From Opisthocomus hoazin (Eukaryota > Chordata > Aves > Opisthocomiformes > Opisthocomidae): a stretch of DNA of 64,000 nt. Position 1 is the stretch's first letter. Each line of letters opens with the position of its first letter. The notes beneath the pieces were generated by a model. The model was not told the DNA's origin. It ran no database searches and saw only the letters and a list, made by a program, of their open reading frames with translations. Where the stretch lies: contig NC_134418.1 in the NCBI RefSeq assembly GCF_030867145.1, positions 6,878,802-6,942,801 on the forward strand. Direction: 5' to 3'. Shown here piece after piece: positions 12,801-25,522 of the stretch. Made by a program: the position numbers and the translations under genes.

Positions 12801-15800
12801 TGCAAGCAGAAAGCCATGGTGCAGGGCTCCTCTCTCTACGTTTTTTCAAGTGCTATAAAATCTGAGCCTCTCAAAATAAGTGGCAATATTTCCAGGGAAT
12901 TCGATAGCCTTTGGATGCAACTTTCAGGGTATGTGAGCCCACCAGTCCCTGCAAGGATGCACAGGGGTGATCACGCCGCAGCGAGAAACGCAAGCTGATT
13001 TGGGAACGCTCTCTGTCACGTGTGGTGCAGTGGAATGATCTGGCCCTCCAGGCAAATTAGTTTTTCACTAGAAGGTGTCACAGTTGAATCGAAAACGGTG
13101 TAGGCAATTACACCCGGTGGGAAATCTCAGCCTGTATCTGCTCTTCTGCATCACACTCAAGGCAGCTTGATTGCAGCGAAATACTGAAGTGCTTGTTTTC
13201 ACTTCCTGTGCTTATTTCTATCGTCTATATGCACATTCCTTGCATAAATACAGTGAAACCTCATCCTGTGAACTGAGATAGAAAGCACGAGCGACTGGCA
13301 TAGCCAGGCTAGAAGACTCTTACGTGTTGATCAGAGCAGGAGCTTTCTGACATGGCCATTGGCCCTGCTGGCCTATTTAATTAACTGTCTCATAATCAGC
13401 AACCCAGTCAGGAGCCATGTATCATCCTTCGGAATATTTTCCCCAGATATTCATCCTACAGAGAAATACAATTTATTTCTTTTTCCTATTGCTTTGGCAT
13501 ATCGTTTTGCTGTTGAGTAACACATACAGCTATATGTCTCCAGCTGGCTATGGAAGGATGAGACCTGAATTTGCAACTGTTAGAGCACGTTTCTATTTGA
13601 CAATGTTAAAAAAAAAAAGGAAATGTTTCATAGAGGCTTAGTACAATGTCAGATTGGCTTCTCCTTAGGATAGGCCTGCCTGGATGGCACCACCGTTGGC
13701 TGAGAGCGCAGCAATGCTTAGGTCTTGTGAAGGCTGTACGATCCCAGCGTACCTGAGATGTGTCCTCTGCACCAGGCATGACCTGCAAGGTAAAGGGAAG
13801 GCTCAGGCCACCCAAAAGACAATGTTCTCAAGGTGCAGCGACTGAGCAGCTAAAGAGGAAAGTAAAACATTGGGGTCAGCCCAGCCCTTGGTTGAAACAT
13901 TTTGTTTTGATCTCACCAAAGGAGAACTGAAAAATATGGGCAAAATTAAAACATTAGTGTTACAGAATATGTCGTTTCCAATTAAACAAAAAACAAAACA
14001 GTGGAAAATATCAACAGCTTTACCAGTGTAGCTTATATCTGATGGAGGGAAATCCAGCAAGCGATGTGCAAGCTGACCCAAAGCCCACAGAGGTGCCAGT
14101 GCCAAGCCCAACAGCAGGCATGCCTGTTTTCTCCCAAAAGAGGGAGAACTGAGGCAAAGCAGTTGGTACCTGCCTCTGAGCTGAGCACAGGCCAAGCAGT
14201 TGCATGTAGAGGACTTGCCATCATCATGTAGTAATTTATAACTGTAAACTCACTTTTATCTTGCGGCGGCATCGGAGAGATCTGTACACCCGAAGTGGAG
14301 TTATTACATCTCAGTAATACATTCTCTTTCATTTTCTGCTGGGTAATTCATGTAGTTTTTAACCAAAACAAAGAACCTCTATTCATTTCAGCAAGCTCAA
14401 ATAAAGGCAGTGAAGACTACTTTAGGGCTTATGCATTTCTATGAAGGCAGTGTCCCACATTCAAGCCCAGCAGACACGATCCTGGATGCTGACAGAGCAT
14501 GAGCTGCCACACAGAAGAACAATGTGGAAACAGGCATGAGGCCAGCTGAGGCTGGTTGGAAAGCAAAAGACTTGATTTTAGGAAAATTGGGAGGAGGGGC
14601 AGAGAGTGCTTTTGTTCTCAATCGCCAAGCTGCCAGTTACTTCACAGTAAGCCTTTCTTGCTCCTCCTCTCTGTCTCCATCTCTTTTGAACTCTGTCATT
14701 GGCCCAAGAAAGTTTCATTAAAACTCTGTTATTCCCGAAGCTTTATTTAATCATGACCCCTTAATGAAAATCACGTGTTAAAGAACAAGTTAGTTCCCTT
14801 TGCTAATAATTTCTGCTGAGGTTGGTGGTTGAGCCATGGGCAGGACTTACCAGAGGGGACCTGACTTCAGCGGATGGTGTTTTTCCATCATTAGCTCTTG
14901 CTACTTCAGCCCCCCCCCCCGAGGAAGGACATTTCCCACCCTCCCCATGACCGCTTCATTAGATAACACCACATGAAAATCTGTTCCAACAAAACTCTTA
15001 AACACACAACAGCTTTAAGCACATGGTTAGTTGTCTTGCAATTAAGAGATCAGAGATGCTGCATTTGTGGAGTCCTGAACTACACTTCTCCACGGTCACC
15101 TATGGGAATTCTGCTTTTCAGCCCATTAAAGCCGCGTGACTACCAATGTGCTCAAAGTTTTTTGCTTATGTTTTGCACTGACTGTTAATTGCCAAACATA
15201 GTGGTGGGACTATTTACATGGCTTAACGCTAAGCACATGCTGAAGGACTTATTGCATAATTGCATGCTGGGTGGTGGCCACGGGAAGAAATGTCTCTGAA
15301 AGAGGACAAAAAGTTGATTGCTCAGTGACAGGGCTGAGGATCATCCTTTGAACCTCCTTGAAGCCTTCCAAGAAATGGTGTCATTCAGTGAGCAATGGTG
15401 TTTGCAGAGCAGCGTAGGTATCCAAGCAGCGTTAGTTCAGACACTTTTCTTTTAAAAAATGAGTATTATTTTGTTCTACGAATTTCACGTTATACCAATG
15501 AGATCCCAAGCACCAATGTTTTGACTCTGCTGGGCTGAATTCAGCTTCTAATTACCTTCGTACAAACACCTCTGAAAATTTATGCCTGTTCTGTCACAAA
15601 CCGCTAGCTTTTCCTAACCACGCTCTTCCAAGGAAGCTGTTGCAGTGGGATTTCTGCCTGTTCCCATGCAAGCTGCAGACAACAGTGACCACATTTGAGG
15701 GTTTGATCACTTCTTGGTGAAGGAGTTGTTTTGTAGGGGGACCAGCATGGCCACAGACATATTTTAGGCTTTCTTTCAGCACTGTGTTAATTCATTAAAC

Positions 15801-17160
15801 TATTTGACAAGGAGATTTTGCACCTCAAATGTCCAGTGAGATAATTTGCAGTGAGATCTAGAAAGCCTCAAAATAGAGAAATAGTCACCACTGGATTAAC
15901 CTCTGATCATTTTGAGTGAATTCTTCCATAAAGGATGCATGAAGTAAGTTCAGTGTTCAGTCTGTTCTTCCATGCTGGGAAATTTGTACAAGACAAAATC
16001 AAAGATGGAAAACAATATTTGAAAATTCGCGGTGATGATGAAGAATGAATCCAGAGCATCCTTTTCCCTGAACAGACACCTCCATTACATGTCCTAAGGA
16101 AGACATTTATTTAGCGATTTAGGGGGACGAGGCAGAGTGTGGCATCCCAGTGCCACACTCGCACACCCAGTTGCTAAATGACTGAACCAGCACAGCCGAG
16201 AGTGTTCGGAGCACACGCTGCACCTCCAGATGGAGAATTTCCCCTTCCTCCCAGGAGATGGCACTAGGGCACTCACACAAAAAGCATCACTTCAGCCCTA
16301 CAGAAAACCTGTTTTCCCTGAAGTAGTGTGTTGGAAAGACCTTCAAAATTTGCATTCACTGGGTTGTGCACCTTGTGATGGGACCAGCTGAGTGTCCTAA
16401 GAGGGAACATGTTTCTGACGGCTCTGTGGGTGCCAAAACTTGGATCTGAAATGGATTGTCCTTCTCATGGCTCCAGTGCGTTCCCCACCAGAGAACTGGT
16501 GGATCAGAGCAGCCTCCATCCAGGGATGTTCCTATGTTTTGGACACAAGGCAGCACCACATTCTTTGAACAAATACACCTAGGGTCAACCACAGCAAGAA
16601 CAGGGCAACATGGTCCTGGCAAACATCTCCATCTCCACCGGCCACCATCTGACTCCTGCCCAGCTTGTTTCTCTGTGCTGTTTTTTTATTTTTTCCCTTG
16701 GGTTTTGTTGCTAATGTAAAACCTGATGTTCTCCACACAAATGTTGCATCCCTTTTTGAATCTTGTTGAGCTCACAGCTGGTGTTATCTGGTGCCGTGAA
16801 CCCAGGTTGTGCAGAAAAAGGACTGAAAACAGACGGAGTTGAGATAATGCCAGTATTTGCTAGAGCTTCTCACCTCTTTTTGACCCCTGTGTCACTCAAA
16901 TGAAGAGGCTCCATGCACTGAAAAACGAGAGCATCATTGGAGGTACCAGGGAAATAGGGAAACTGATTCTGTGGCTGTTCCCGTCTGTCATCTGGATATA
17001 CCCTCATGCAGCCTGAATGTCCCTGGCTACAGCATAGCTGTGACTCCCTGGGGTGGTGTGAGAGCTTGCTGAAGCCACACTTCGCACTGTGCTGACTGCT
17101 GCCCATCCTTTTGCACGCTTGAAGTGGCTTGGGACCATCTCCGTTTCCACAGCAGGGAGT
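9880..17160. other. non-coding stretch with no gene recognised
   Basis: About 7.3 kb without a supportable exon. The longest frames (119-161 codons near 10879-11238, 11360-11737 and 11827-12312) have no recognisable motif, and overlapping frames on both strands argue against coding. A microsatellite-like TATGTATACATACG patch lies near 10431-10470, and a run of ten C lies near 14911-14920. I see no CR1 copy here. Confidence 0.5.

Positions 17161-17192
<32 letters not shown>
17161..17192 (+). repeat. 32-base G homopolymer
   Basis: An uninterrupted run of 32 guanines, preceded by 'agcagggagt' and followed by 'agaatcatt'. Such a tract can form G-quadruplexes or slipped structures and is very unstable in replication and sequencing, so its true length may differ from the assembly. 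The predicted poly-proline in a minus-strand frame across it is an artefact of this tract. Confidence 0.97.
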
Positions 17193-17193
<1 letters not shown>

Positions 17194-19379
17194 GAATCAT
17201 TAACAGAAATCACTGCCCACATCAGGCAGACCAATATTGGCAAGGTGTGCTGAGGGCTGGGGAAACAAAAGTATGAAAGAAAATACATGTAATTGTGGGA
17301 AGAGAAATGGCAGGAGCTGGGGATGCAACAGGGGCATCCCTGGGCGCGGGGGCTGAAACATGTGAGCGCAGGCTTTGAAAGCCCCGTATCTGAGTCTGGT
17401 CTCCAATGCTGGAAAGTGCCTAAACAAGCTAGGAAAGTGCCAGAATAGCCAAGAAGGACATTTATCTTCAGTATCAGCAGCCTCCTTCCTTCTGCCCGGC
17501 ACACAGTTAAGGGCCATGGTAGTAAATCCAGCATCCGTCTCCCTGACTGAGTATCCTCATTAGCGCGCCTGACGGGGTGGATCACAACCATATATTCTGA
17601 TTCAGCCATTTGTTTCCGCTGTGGTTGCCTATTTTCATTAGCATTTAGCAACATGCTTTTTCCTAGAGAAGATGATTTGAAATTACCTTGTCTATGTGCC
17701 CTAAGCATTTGTCTAGACACAGTCCCTGTCAGTGTGACACAGCCCCTGTCAGTGTAACGGACCGCTGTGGTGGAACAATGTTGAAATCAGTGTGAGGAGC
17801 CTGTCTCCAGCACGGGGAGGCAGGATAACGACATTTTCTCATAAGAGAAAACTATCAGTGAGGCCATGGGATTGCTTTTAAGTGGTGCAAAAGTACACGT
17901 CCCATTAAGAACATCTCTATTCTCACAGTCTCATTCCCCAAAGAAATCAAACTCTCTGTCTCCTTAGGAGCCTCTGATGTAAGGAAGTATTATTTTTCCT
18001 TATTTTTAAGTTAAAGGCAGTTTCACAGTTCCTGCCCTCCAAATTCTGCAGCCACTAATCCACTACAGTGAGCTGCAGTAGCAATACCTCATGCCACCCA
18101 AACGCCGTGTGGGCTGTGAGCAGTAACGTCCCACGCCAGAGCGGGGAGAGGGAGCAGCTTTGCAGAAACGCCAGACCCTTGTACCTCCTCGTATCACCTG
18201 CTCGGAGCTTGGCCTTGCCAGACCTCACTTTGCTAAATCCCCCCGTGCTTCCCTTCCTGCAGGGAAACACAGCCACGCGCGTGGCTTTCCTAAGGTCCTG
18301 CAGCAAGCTGAGAGCAGAATTCGCCATGGGTAAGCGGTGCTGGGTTAAAGCACTGGCAGAGTTTAAGGAAGCAAGAGAAGTGATTCCTGTTGATGACAAA
18401 CTCCTTGGGGCAGGGAGCATTGTGCTGCTGTGCATATATAGTCCCTGTCACCATCAGGTCCAGGTTTGCTTATTATTATCACACTAAAATAAGTTCTTTG
18501 TTGTCATTATTATCTTTTGATATTTTGGCTGTATCTGTTAGGAACCCTGAATACCACAAGGATGTCTTATTAAAAGCAATGCCTTTCAGGCACTAGGGAG
18601 AGAGTTCTCTACACCAGCCACTCCAGGGGAATTCTGGCATCAGTCCAGCAGACCCGGAGTCCGATCGCTAAAGCCCCAGGGCTCAGCAGGAAGCAAAGCT
18701 GCGGCGGGCAGGGTGCTGCCTGCGGACACCAGCTCTGCCCGGGTCTCGGCTCGGCGGCTCCGCATTGCCATCTTCAGGCTGGGAGCAGCCTTGCTCCTTC
18801 CAGAAATCCTGGGAATCTCCCAAACGGACACAGCAACACTCCATTCCAGCTGACTCAGCATTAGTTGAAATAGGTGGCCCAACCCTGGGAAAAAGATGCA
18901 AAGCAGGGGAAGGAGCTCTGCAAGGCTGGTACGCAGCTGCCCTGGGTAACAGGGGCATTTCCCTCCCCACGAGTGCGCAAGGCTTTAGAGAGTAAATTCA
19001 CACAAGCAATGCTGTTTAACACACCCTACTTCTCGCTGCGAGACAAAGTTTATTGGCAAGTTTTCTTTAAAGCACATAAATTGAACCTGCCTGAGTGATT
19101 TTAACTCTGTAGCCTGCACTGTCCCCAAAAAAGCCTTTTTCTGACAATGATAAAAGCTCAAGTTCTGAGGGGATTTTAATGATAATATGTGTTTAAAAAT
19201 GTCTATGCCAAACACTTCACAGGTATTTGATAAATACGGTGGTGGGTTTGGAGGAGAGGAGGCTTCCAGGCTTCCAGGGTGATGGAACACCTATTGTGAT
19301 GGACAGTATCACACAGACAGCTTGGAGGGCCAAGGAGCTGTAATCACAGAACAGCATAGGTTACACATCCTAAAATAAA
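17193..19379. other. non-coding stretch with no gene recognised
   Basis: Unique-looking sequence. A 20-bp imperfect tandem duplication (acacagYccctgtcagtgt) lies at about 17717-17756. The region near 18640-18990 is richer in GC and CpG than its surroundings but shows no clear exon or promoter element. Confidence 0.45.
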
Positions 19380-19560
19380 TCAGAAAATCATGGAATAATG
19401 TAGGTGTCCTGGCCCAGCAGGGACAGATTAGATAGCTTGCTCAGACCTTGTCTCATCTCCTCGTGAACATCTCCCTGCGATTCCCCCACCTCTCTGGTCT
19501 CCAGGCAGTGTTTGACCACCCTTGTGGCAAAACATATTCTCCTAATATCTGCTGGGAAAA
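19380..19560 (-). mobile_element. old CR1 LINE 3' fragment (antisense)
   Basis: Strongly diverged antisense CR1 3' end. It begins with a 'cagaaaatcatggaataatg' remnant of the tail. It continues with 'gcttgctcagaccttgtc', 'cccacctctctgg', 'cagtgtttgaccaccctt' and 'ctcctaatatct', in the order expected for antisense CR1. It is more diverged than the neighbouring copy at 19582. A tail-like 'aatcacagaacagcatagg' at 19342 may extend it to the left. Confidence 0.65.
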
Positions 19561-19581
19561 TCCTTCTCTAGGACCCCAGAA

Positions 19582-19675
19582 AATCATAGAATCACAGAAT
19601 GTTCTGGGTTGGAAGGGACCTTTGCAGGTCATCTAGTCCAACCCCTGCTGCAATGAGCAGAGACAAATGCTGCTA
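19582..19675 (-). mobile_element. short CR1 LINE 3' fragment (antisense)
   Basis: Starts with the antisense tail 'aatcatagaatcacagaatg', then 'ctgggttggaagggacctt', 'gcaggtcatctagtccaacc' and 'tgcaatgagcagagaca'. These are the last ~95 bases of a CR1 element, severely 5'-truncated. It lies 21 bases from the older antisense copy at 19380-19560 and is better preserved, so it is probably a later, independent insertion next to it. Confidence 0.9.
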
Positions 19676-22600
19676 CTAAGAATATTCCAGCAGTAAAGCT
19701 CTTCTCATTTTTTTCCTCAGGTCTCATGACAGTTTGCACCAGGTTTCACAACTGTCTATGCTTTCTCCCACTACCTCAACTCCTGAAATCCCACCATTAC
19801 TCCCAGCTCTCAGTGCAAAAATGGGTAATCCTGGTGCTTACCACGGCCACCTGTAGCAGCGCTCACTGGGCTGTGTCCATCCCAGTCCCCTTCCCAAAGG
19901 TCAGCCCAGAGCACAGCCCCGTGGCAGGGACTGGAGATGACCGGTTCAGCCACTGCAAGAAAATTCTGTAGCTGTCCCTGTACTCGGATACCCAGTGGTT
20001 CCTGCAGAGAACGTGGAGAAGGGGATAGGAAGAGGACCTCGACCTCCATCCTCTGCTTTGTGCACCAGAGCAGGGGATCTGCCTCCCCTTCCACAGTGGT
20101 TGACCACCCAGCTGGGAAACTGCGTAGAGCAAACGAAAGCACGTGCCGACAGCGTGGGGGAGAGGGGGAACAGCCTGTCTCCATCAGGAGCCGTGCAGAT
20201 GCTGCGACATGCATGGCTCTCGTTGGGCCAATCTCCCACCTAGATCAACCATTACATAGACTCCGTCTCCAGCCCACTCATAACTCCAGGATCCGAGATC
20301 AAAATCGAGACTTCAACATAGAGTTGAAATTTATGTGTGAGTTGGGGGGGGGGGGGTGGATGAGGCAGTGGGGAGGAATTGCCTTTCCAGTGAGAAATGA
20401 GAGCTCAGGAGCAGTTTATGCCTGTTTGTTCACCGTGTGCGGATGAGTCACATTGCAAACAGCTCCTGCCCTGTCTGATTTGAGAGAGCCCTTTCCCAGG
20501 GGAAGCCCAGGTGTGGAAATGTTGAGACGTGCCTCCCATCCCCAGCCTCACAGCGACCTCAGCATCTTCTCTCCACGGGGATGAGGCTGTCCCAGGAGAA
20601 GTCTTCCTCCTCCTACCAACTCCACTGCAAAACTTTAAAAAAAGGCTGAGCAGGCTTTGAGAAAGGATTTGGCCCCAAGGGAATTAATTTGAGCTCATTG
20701 CATAACATGGGCACGGAGAAATACGCTTGAGAAACACCTTCCAATCCCAACCATCTCCAAAACCTCCCTGCTCTACTCTTACCCTGTCCCAACTCCCACC
20801 AGCCACCCTGTCCGCCCGAGCCCACCTCTCCCTTACTGGTTTAAACGCACATCTTCAGGGAAAATGTGAGAAAGGCTCTTATTTGCTCTACAGTGTCCAC
20901 CATCGGCTCCTGGCGAGCGTTGGAAATCTCTGTTGTAGGTACTTCTCCAGTCAAGGTCAAAGCACTCTAGTGAAAGAGAGGCCAAATAACTGAAAGACTT
21001 TTTTGTGTCTCTGTCTCCCATATCCCACAGTCTGAGTGTTCCCCCTCCTGTTCATGCTCTCAGCACTCCCGTTGGAGCTACCACAATCACAAGGTTAGAG
21101 AAGGGAAAATGTAAGAAGAGCCTCCCTGGAGCAGACAAGGTGTTTTAGACAAGATTATTCAGTCTTTCTTTTCTAGAGCCTTTTAAGTATGATGGCCGTC
21201 ACTCAAGTCATACCTTGTGCTCTTCCCTTCTGGACATTGATTTGTCAGCTGGTGTATATATATATTTTTTCTCCTACCAGCTAGATTTTCTCTTTCATCA
21301 TGCCAGAGCAATGCATATCTGCTTTATTTAATCAGGGACTAAACCAGGGAAGAGATCCAGGATCTACTTCACGCCACAGTGAGGACCATCACATCTGTTG
21401 TGCTGTCTTCCCCAAAAATCCCCATAGGAGCTGGTTGGAATGGGTGCCACCTCCTATCCTGCTCTCCAGAGATGCCCCACCTGTATGTTAATAGCCTGCG
21501 TGCGTCCATCTGATCGAGCAGATCTGCCTGTGGAGAAATGTGCTGCCACCCTTCGCAACAAAGCAAGGAGGACGCGCGAAGAAGAGCTGCCCACGCCAGA
21601 CGATTCAGCTTTTCTGTGTGTTTTAAAAACGGCACATTCCTGTAATGAGTCATTAGTAAGTATTACTGTTGTTTTCGCTGAGGCTGAGGTTACAGGTATT
21701 TCACACGTGCATGACTGTGTCAGGCCATTAACGTGGCCCAAGCGGCTGCAGCAGCAGTTCCTGCGCTGTGACATTATTTCCAGGGAGGCCACATCGAGCA
21801 GGGCTGCGCTACATGGGGTGACCCGTACGGAAACTGGGATGAAAGAAACGTGATTTACAATGCTCCGGCCTCTATGGAAGATAATTGTTTTTCTTTGCCC
21901 TGCTTCTCCCCACTGATGGGCAGATGATTATGGGGACTCTGCAGACCCTTCCCATGTCATTCACCTTCCCTTCACCTTCCTCAGTCTCTTCCTACGTTGA
22001 ATTAAAAAACCCAAAGCCGGGCTGAAGGCCACAAGTCACCTGCACGGGGCAGCTCCCACAACCTCCATCTACTGACCTCACACCACAACACACGAGTCCA
22101 GGATCATGCTCCTGTTTTGCTGAGCATCGTGTTGCCTTGCCCGGCACGTCTCCAGGGTGAATTGCTGGTAGGTGGCCCAGCTTGGGGCCAGCTTCTGCCT
22201 GTGCAGCAACGTTCTTAAGACATGGGAGAAGAAGAGAGCACATTAGTCAGGAAGCACCATCAATTACTCACCCAAATCCTACCCTTGGGTGGGAGCAAGG
22301 AAACAACAAGTTGGAGCCTTGGTGTACATAAACCATAAACCCACTCACTTCAGCAGAGCTTTGCTGAGGTGCATCAATTTTGCATGAATTTGGTTCACGA
22401 AGACAGTAGGGGAAGGATTTATGGTGATGCGCAGCAAGTGGAAGGAGCCGTGCTGTCTCCATGTTGCCCTGGAGTGCTAAAACGAGCTGAGATCCTTTGC
22501 AGGAGGTTCATGTCTGAAAGCGAAAGACTTTGCCGGCAATACTGCACTGCTGGGCTACACAGCGGTAGAGCAGGAAGGGAAAAGCCCCCAGCAGTTGTGT

Positions 22601-25382
22601 CATTAGCACAGGACAGCTTCAGATGGGCTTAGCAAGCAGATGCTTGAAGCCCTCAGATGTTAAGTAGAGTCCAAAATGGACAGTCCAAATGGACATCTGT
22701 CCAAATGGAGACATGTCCGTCTGAGCTGCTTGTCCAGACTCTCCTAGTGAGCGAGGAGAGAGAAAACCTGCCAGGGCTTACGTCACCTCATCCTCTACAT
22801 GGCATTAAAGCTACGGGAGATGGTTGTGTCTTTTCTCCCCACCGATCACGAAGGGAGCTGAGATGATCAGCTCCAGACACAGATATCTCACACTGGGAGA
22901 CGTGAGCTCATGGAATAGCTTGGACATTTCCGCTCATGCCCTCCTGTTTGCTGAGCAATGCTGCGCTCTCTCACACAGAAGCTCAGAGAAAGATCTCCAC
23001 TACTTTGGGAAGGTTGGGCATGGCTGGGTGATGTTTGTTCACCACTAATTTTGTTTTCCTGACTTCCACCAGCATTTTAATCCATGCAAGCAAGATATTA
23101 AATGGTGTGGCTGAGGTCTGGCTACCAGTTCCTTTGCTGCACTTGCCAGACAGTTATCCTTGGCAGAGGGACACTAAGGGCTGCTGGTTTGAACCACCCA
23201 AGTCCCTCGTGCTCAACCACAGAGTCCTTTTGCCTCCCTGTGTTTCTGTTTGCCACCTGCAGCAAGGGGTTAACTGCATCTCCCTCCGTCACAAAGGAGC
23301 TTCGAAGATAAAACTCCTAGAGACTTTGCAGCGCTTGACACCTTGCTAGCAGGGGCTCTTCATGCACCAAGCGTGGTTCTGCAGATGTTTCTAAGACTCC
23401 AGCTCACTATGTCTGCCCTTTGAGTTGGCCTGGGAGCTGCATATTCATGGTAACCGGGTGCTGTGCCCACGCTGCTAATCCTCACCGGGCTCAGGCCAGC
23501 ACCGATGCTTCACCGGGATGCTGCCATTCGCGCGCGTCCAGCCAGCGTGGACCACGGGCAGGGGGGGGCTCAGCTGGCAAAAGCCCTGGCAGACAGCCCC
23601 TCGGGGAGCTGGGTACGGGCAGCCAGCTGCTGATGAGCAGCCGGCGCCAGCTCAGGGGTTACCTGCTGTTCCAGCAGTCTGAGCAGCAGCTGGAAGACGC
23701 TGGCAAGAAGACAGCTCGCTCTCCGGCTCGGCGAGAGCAGGCGGCCTCTCCGATTTCTCCGCCTGGGTTGCTGCCAGTTCGGTGGTAGGGTAGCACTTTG
23801 GTAGGTAGCTTTCTGCAGCAGGAAGGACTGAAGTGAAGTTCTTTCTCTTCCGTAAGGCTTTGGGGCTGGAGGTTCTACCTTCTGCCTTTCTCCCTCCCGT
23901 GTCATCGGCATGACTGCTGGTTTTGATGCTCGGTGCTGGGATGACTTCTCTCCCCTGCCAGAACACGCTGTAGCTGTAGGTCATTCCCGGGGTATGGCCA
24001 ACTCCTTGGCGTTGAGCTGGGAGTCTGTGACCTGCAGCTTCTGCAGAAAGAGGTCCCATGTGAAGGGAGAGGCAGTGAGTGGGAAGGGCAGCTGCTGAAG
24101 CACCATCAAGCAATGCTACCCACCCATAGCAAAGCCTGGGCTTTGCTGGGGTCAACACCCCTGGGGACACAACGGCCACAGAGCAGCTCCATAACTGTCA
24201 TTAAAAATGCACGGACCACCACGGCTTCCTGTTTCTGCCCATCTTATGGCTTGGGACTCTGCTGGGCCCCAGGTGGACAGCAGGAGGGAGGGAGGGAGCT
24301 CCAGCACAAGCAGCTGTTTGCTGGTGGGAGAGGGAATGGTTCCAAGGTTCATGTCGGGGAAAGGCTAACGGGGCTGCTGGCATGGCTGCTCTGGGGGGTC
24401 TGGTGGCTCCAGCCTCTTCAGCTGTGCACTGCAGCTCCACCACAAGCCAGTTACTCCTTTCTAGGGGCTCAGGGACTCTCCAGCTGTGAGCTCTGCCAGG
24501 CTGCTGGGGCCAGTGAGGACCATCTCACACCATTTGTCCACCATTGTTTTGGGCCTCCATGGCTTTCTGTTTGTCCCTCAACCTCCAAGGTCCACATGGC
24601 TCTCCCCAAGGTGGCTTCTCCTTTGCTGTGCTGACAGTAGGGCAGGTGGCAGCTGCAGAGATATGGGAACTATTTGTATCTAGGCGCTTACCCCACCAAG
24701 GATGGCCAGAGCTCTTCACGAGGCATCTCCAGAAGGACAGGAGCCCCAGGAGCCCATGGTGGGGACAGTTCACCAGCCAGTGTTTTCTGCCTTAACCCAG
24801 GGATCTTCCTACCTTCCCCTTGGAAGAAGGCTACTATCCAAAATTTCACAGAAAAAAAACACCACAGTGGTTTTATCCTCTTAAAAAACTCTCAAATCCC
24901 AGCAGGGCTAAAAGGGAAACCTGGGCCTGCTGAGTACCTCATCAGCACGCTACCCAGGGGGACAGCTTTCTTCTGCAGGCCTTGGGAGTTAATAAATAGG
25001 TGATAAGGAGTCAAAGGGAGCTGCAACCCAAGGAAATCAGACATGTCTCAGGTGCTCCCTCCCTTCTTATCTCCCAAAATACATCAGGACCTCCACACGA
25101 AGCGTGCAGCCTTCAAAAAAAGAAAAAATTACAATTAAAAAAAAAAAGGAAAAACGGAGAAGAAAAAGAAGTTGAGATGCACGGCTTGGAAATTGTGCTC
25201 CAGAAGGCAGGGGTTAAACCCTGCCCTCCCAGCCAGGATCTCGGCTCCTGGAAGCGGAGCAGCCACCTAAGGCTGGGGCTGCCCGGGAAGCCCTCGCCAG
25301 CCCGGGAGAACAGCAGGAGCCCCGAGCGGGACCGTTAATGAAGGCTGCTGGCAGCGGGAGCGCTCCCCTGGGCCAGGAGCAG
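19676..25382. other. non-coding stretch with no gene recognised
   Basis: About 5.7 kb. The short open frames lack recognisable domains. Notable sequence features are a run of 12 G at about 20345-20356, an imperfect 'gtccaaatggacatctgtcc' micro-duplication near 22682-22730, and rising GC and CpG content from about 23450, including 'attcgcgcgcgtccagcc' near 23526. Nothing here is supported as a gene. Confidence 0.45.
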
Positions 25383-25522
25383 GGAGGAGAGGAGAGGAGA
25401 GGAGAGGAGAGGAGAGGAGAGGAGAGGAGAGGAGAGGAGAGGAGAGGAGAGGAGAGGAGAGGAGAGGAGAGGAGAGGAGAGGAGAGGAGAGGAGAGGAGA
25501 GGAGAGGAGAGGAGAGGAGAGG
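25383..25522 (+). repeat. (GGAGA)n polypurine satellite
   Basis: About 28 near-perfect copies of the pentamer GGAGA, all purine on the plus strand and all pyrimidine on the minus strand. Mirror-symmetric polypurine tracts of this length can form intramolecular triplexes (H-DNA) and are length-variable. All open frames across it (repeating GEERR on plus, LSSPL on minus) are artefacts of the repeat. Confidence 0.97.

Noticed and set aside
17004..17720. 238-codon minus-strand frame with a proline run
   Set aside because: The proline run comes from the 32-G homopolymer, and the remaining sequence shows no domain or splice support.
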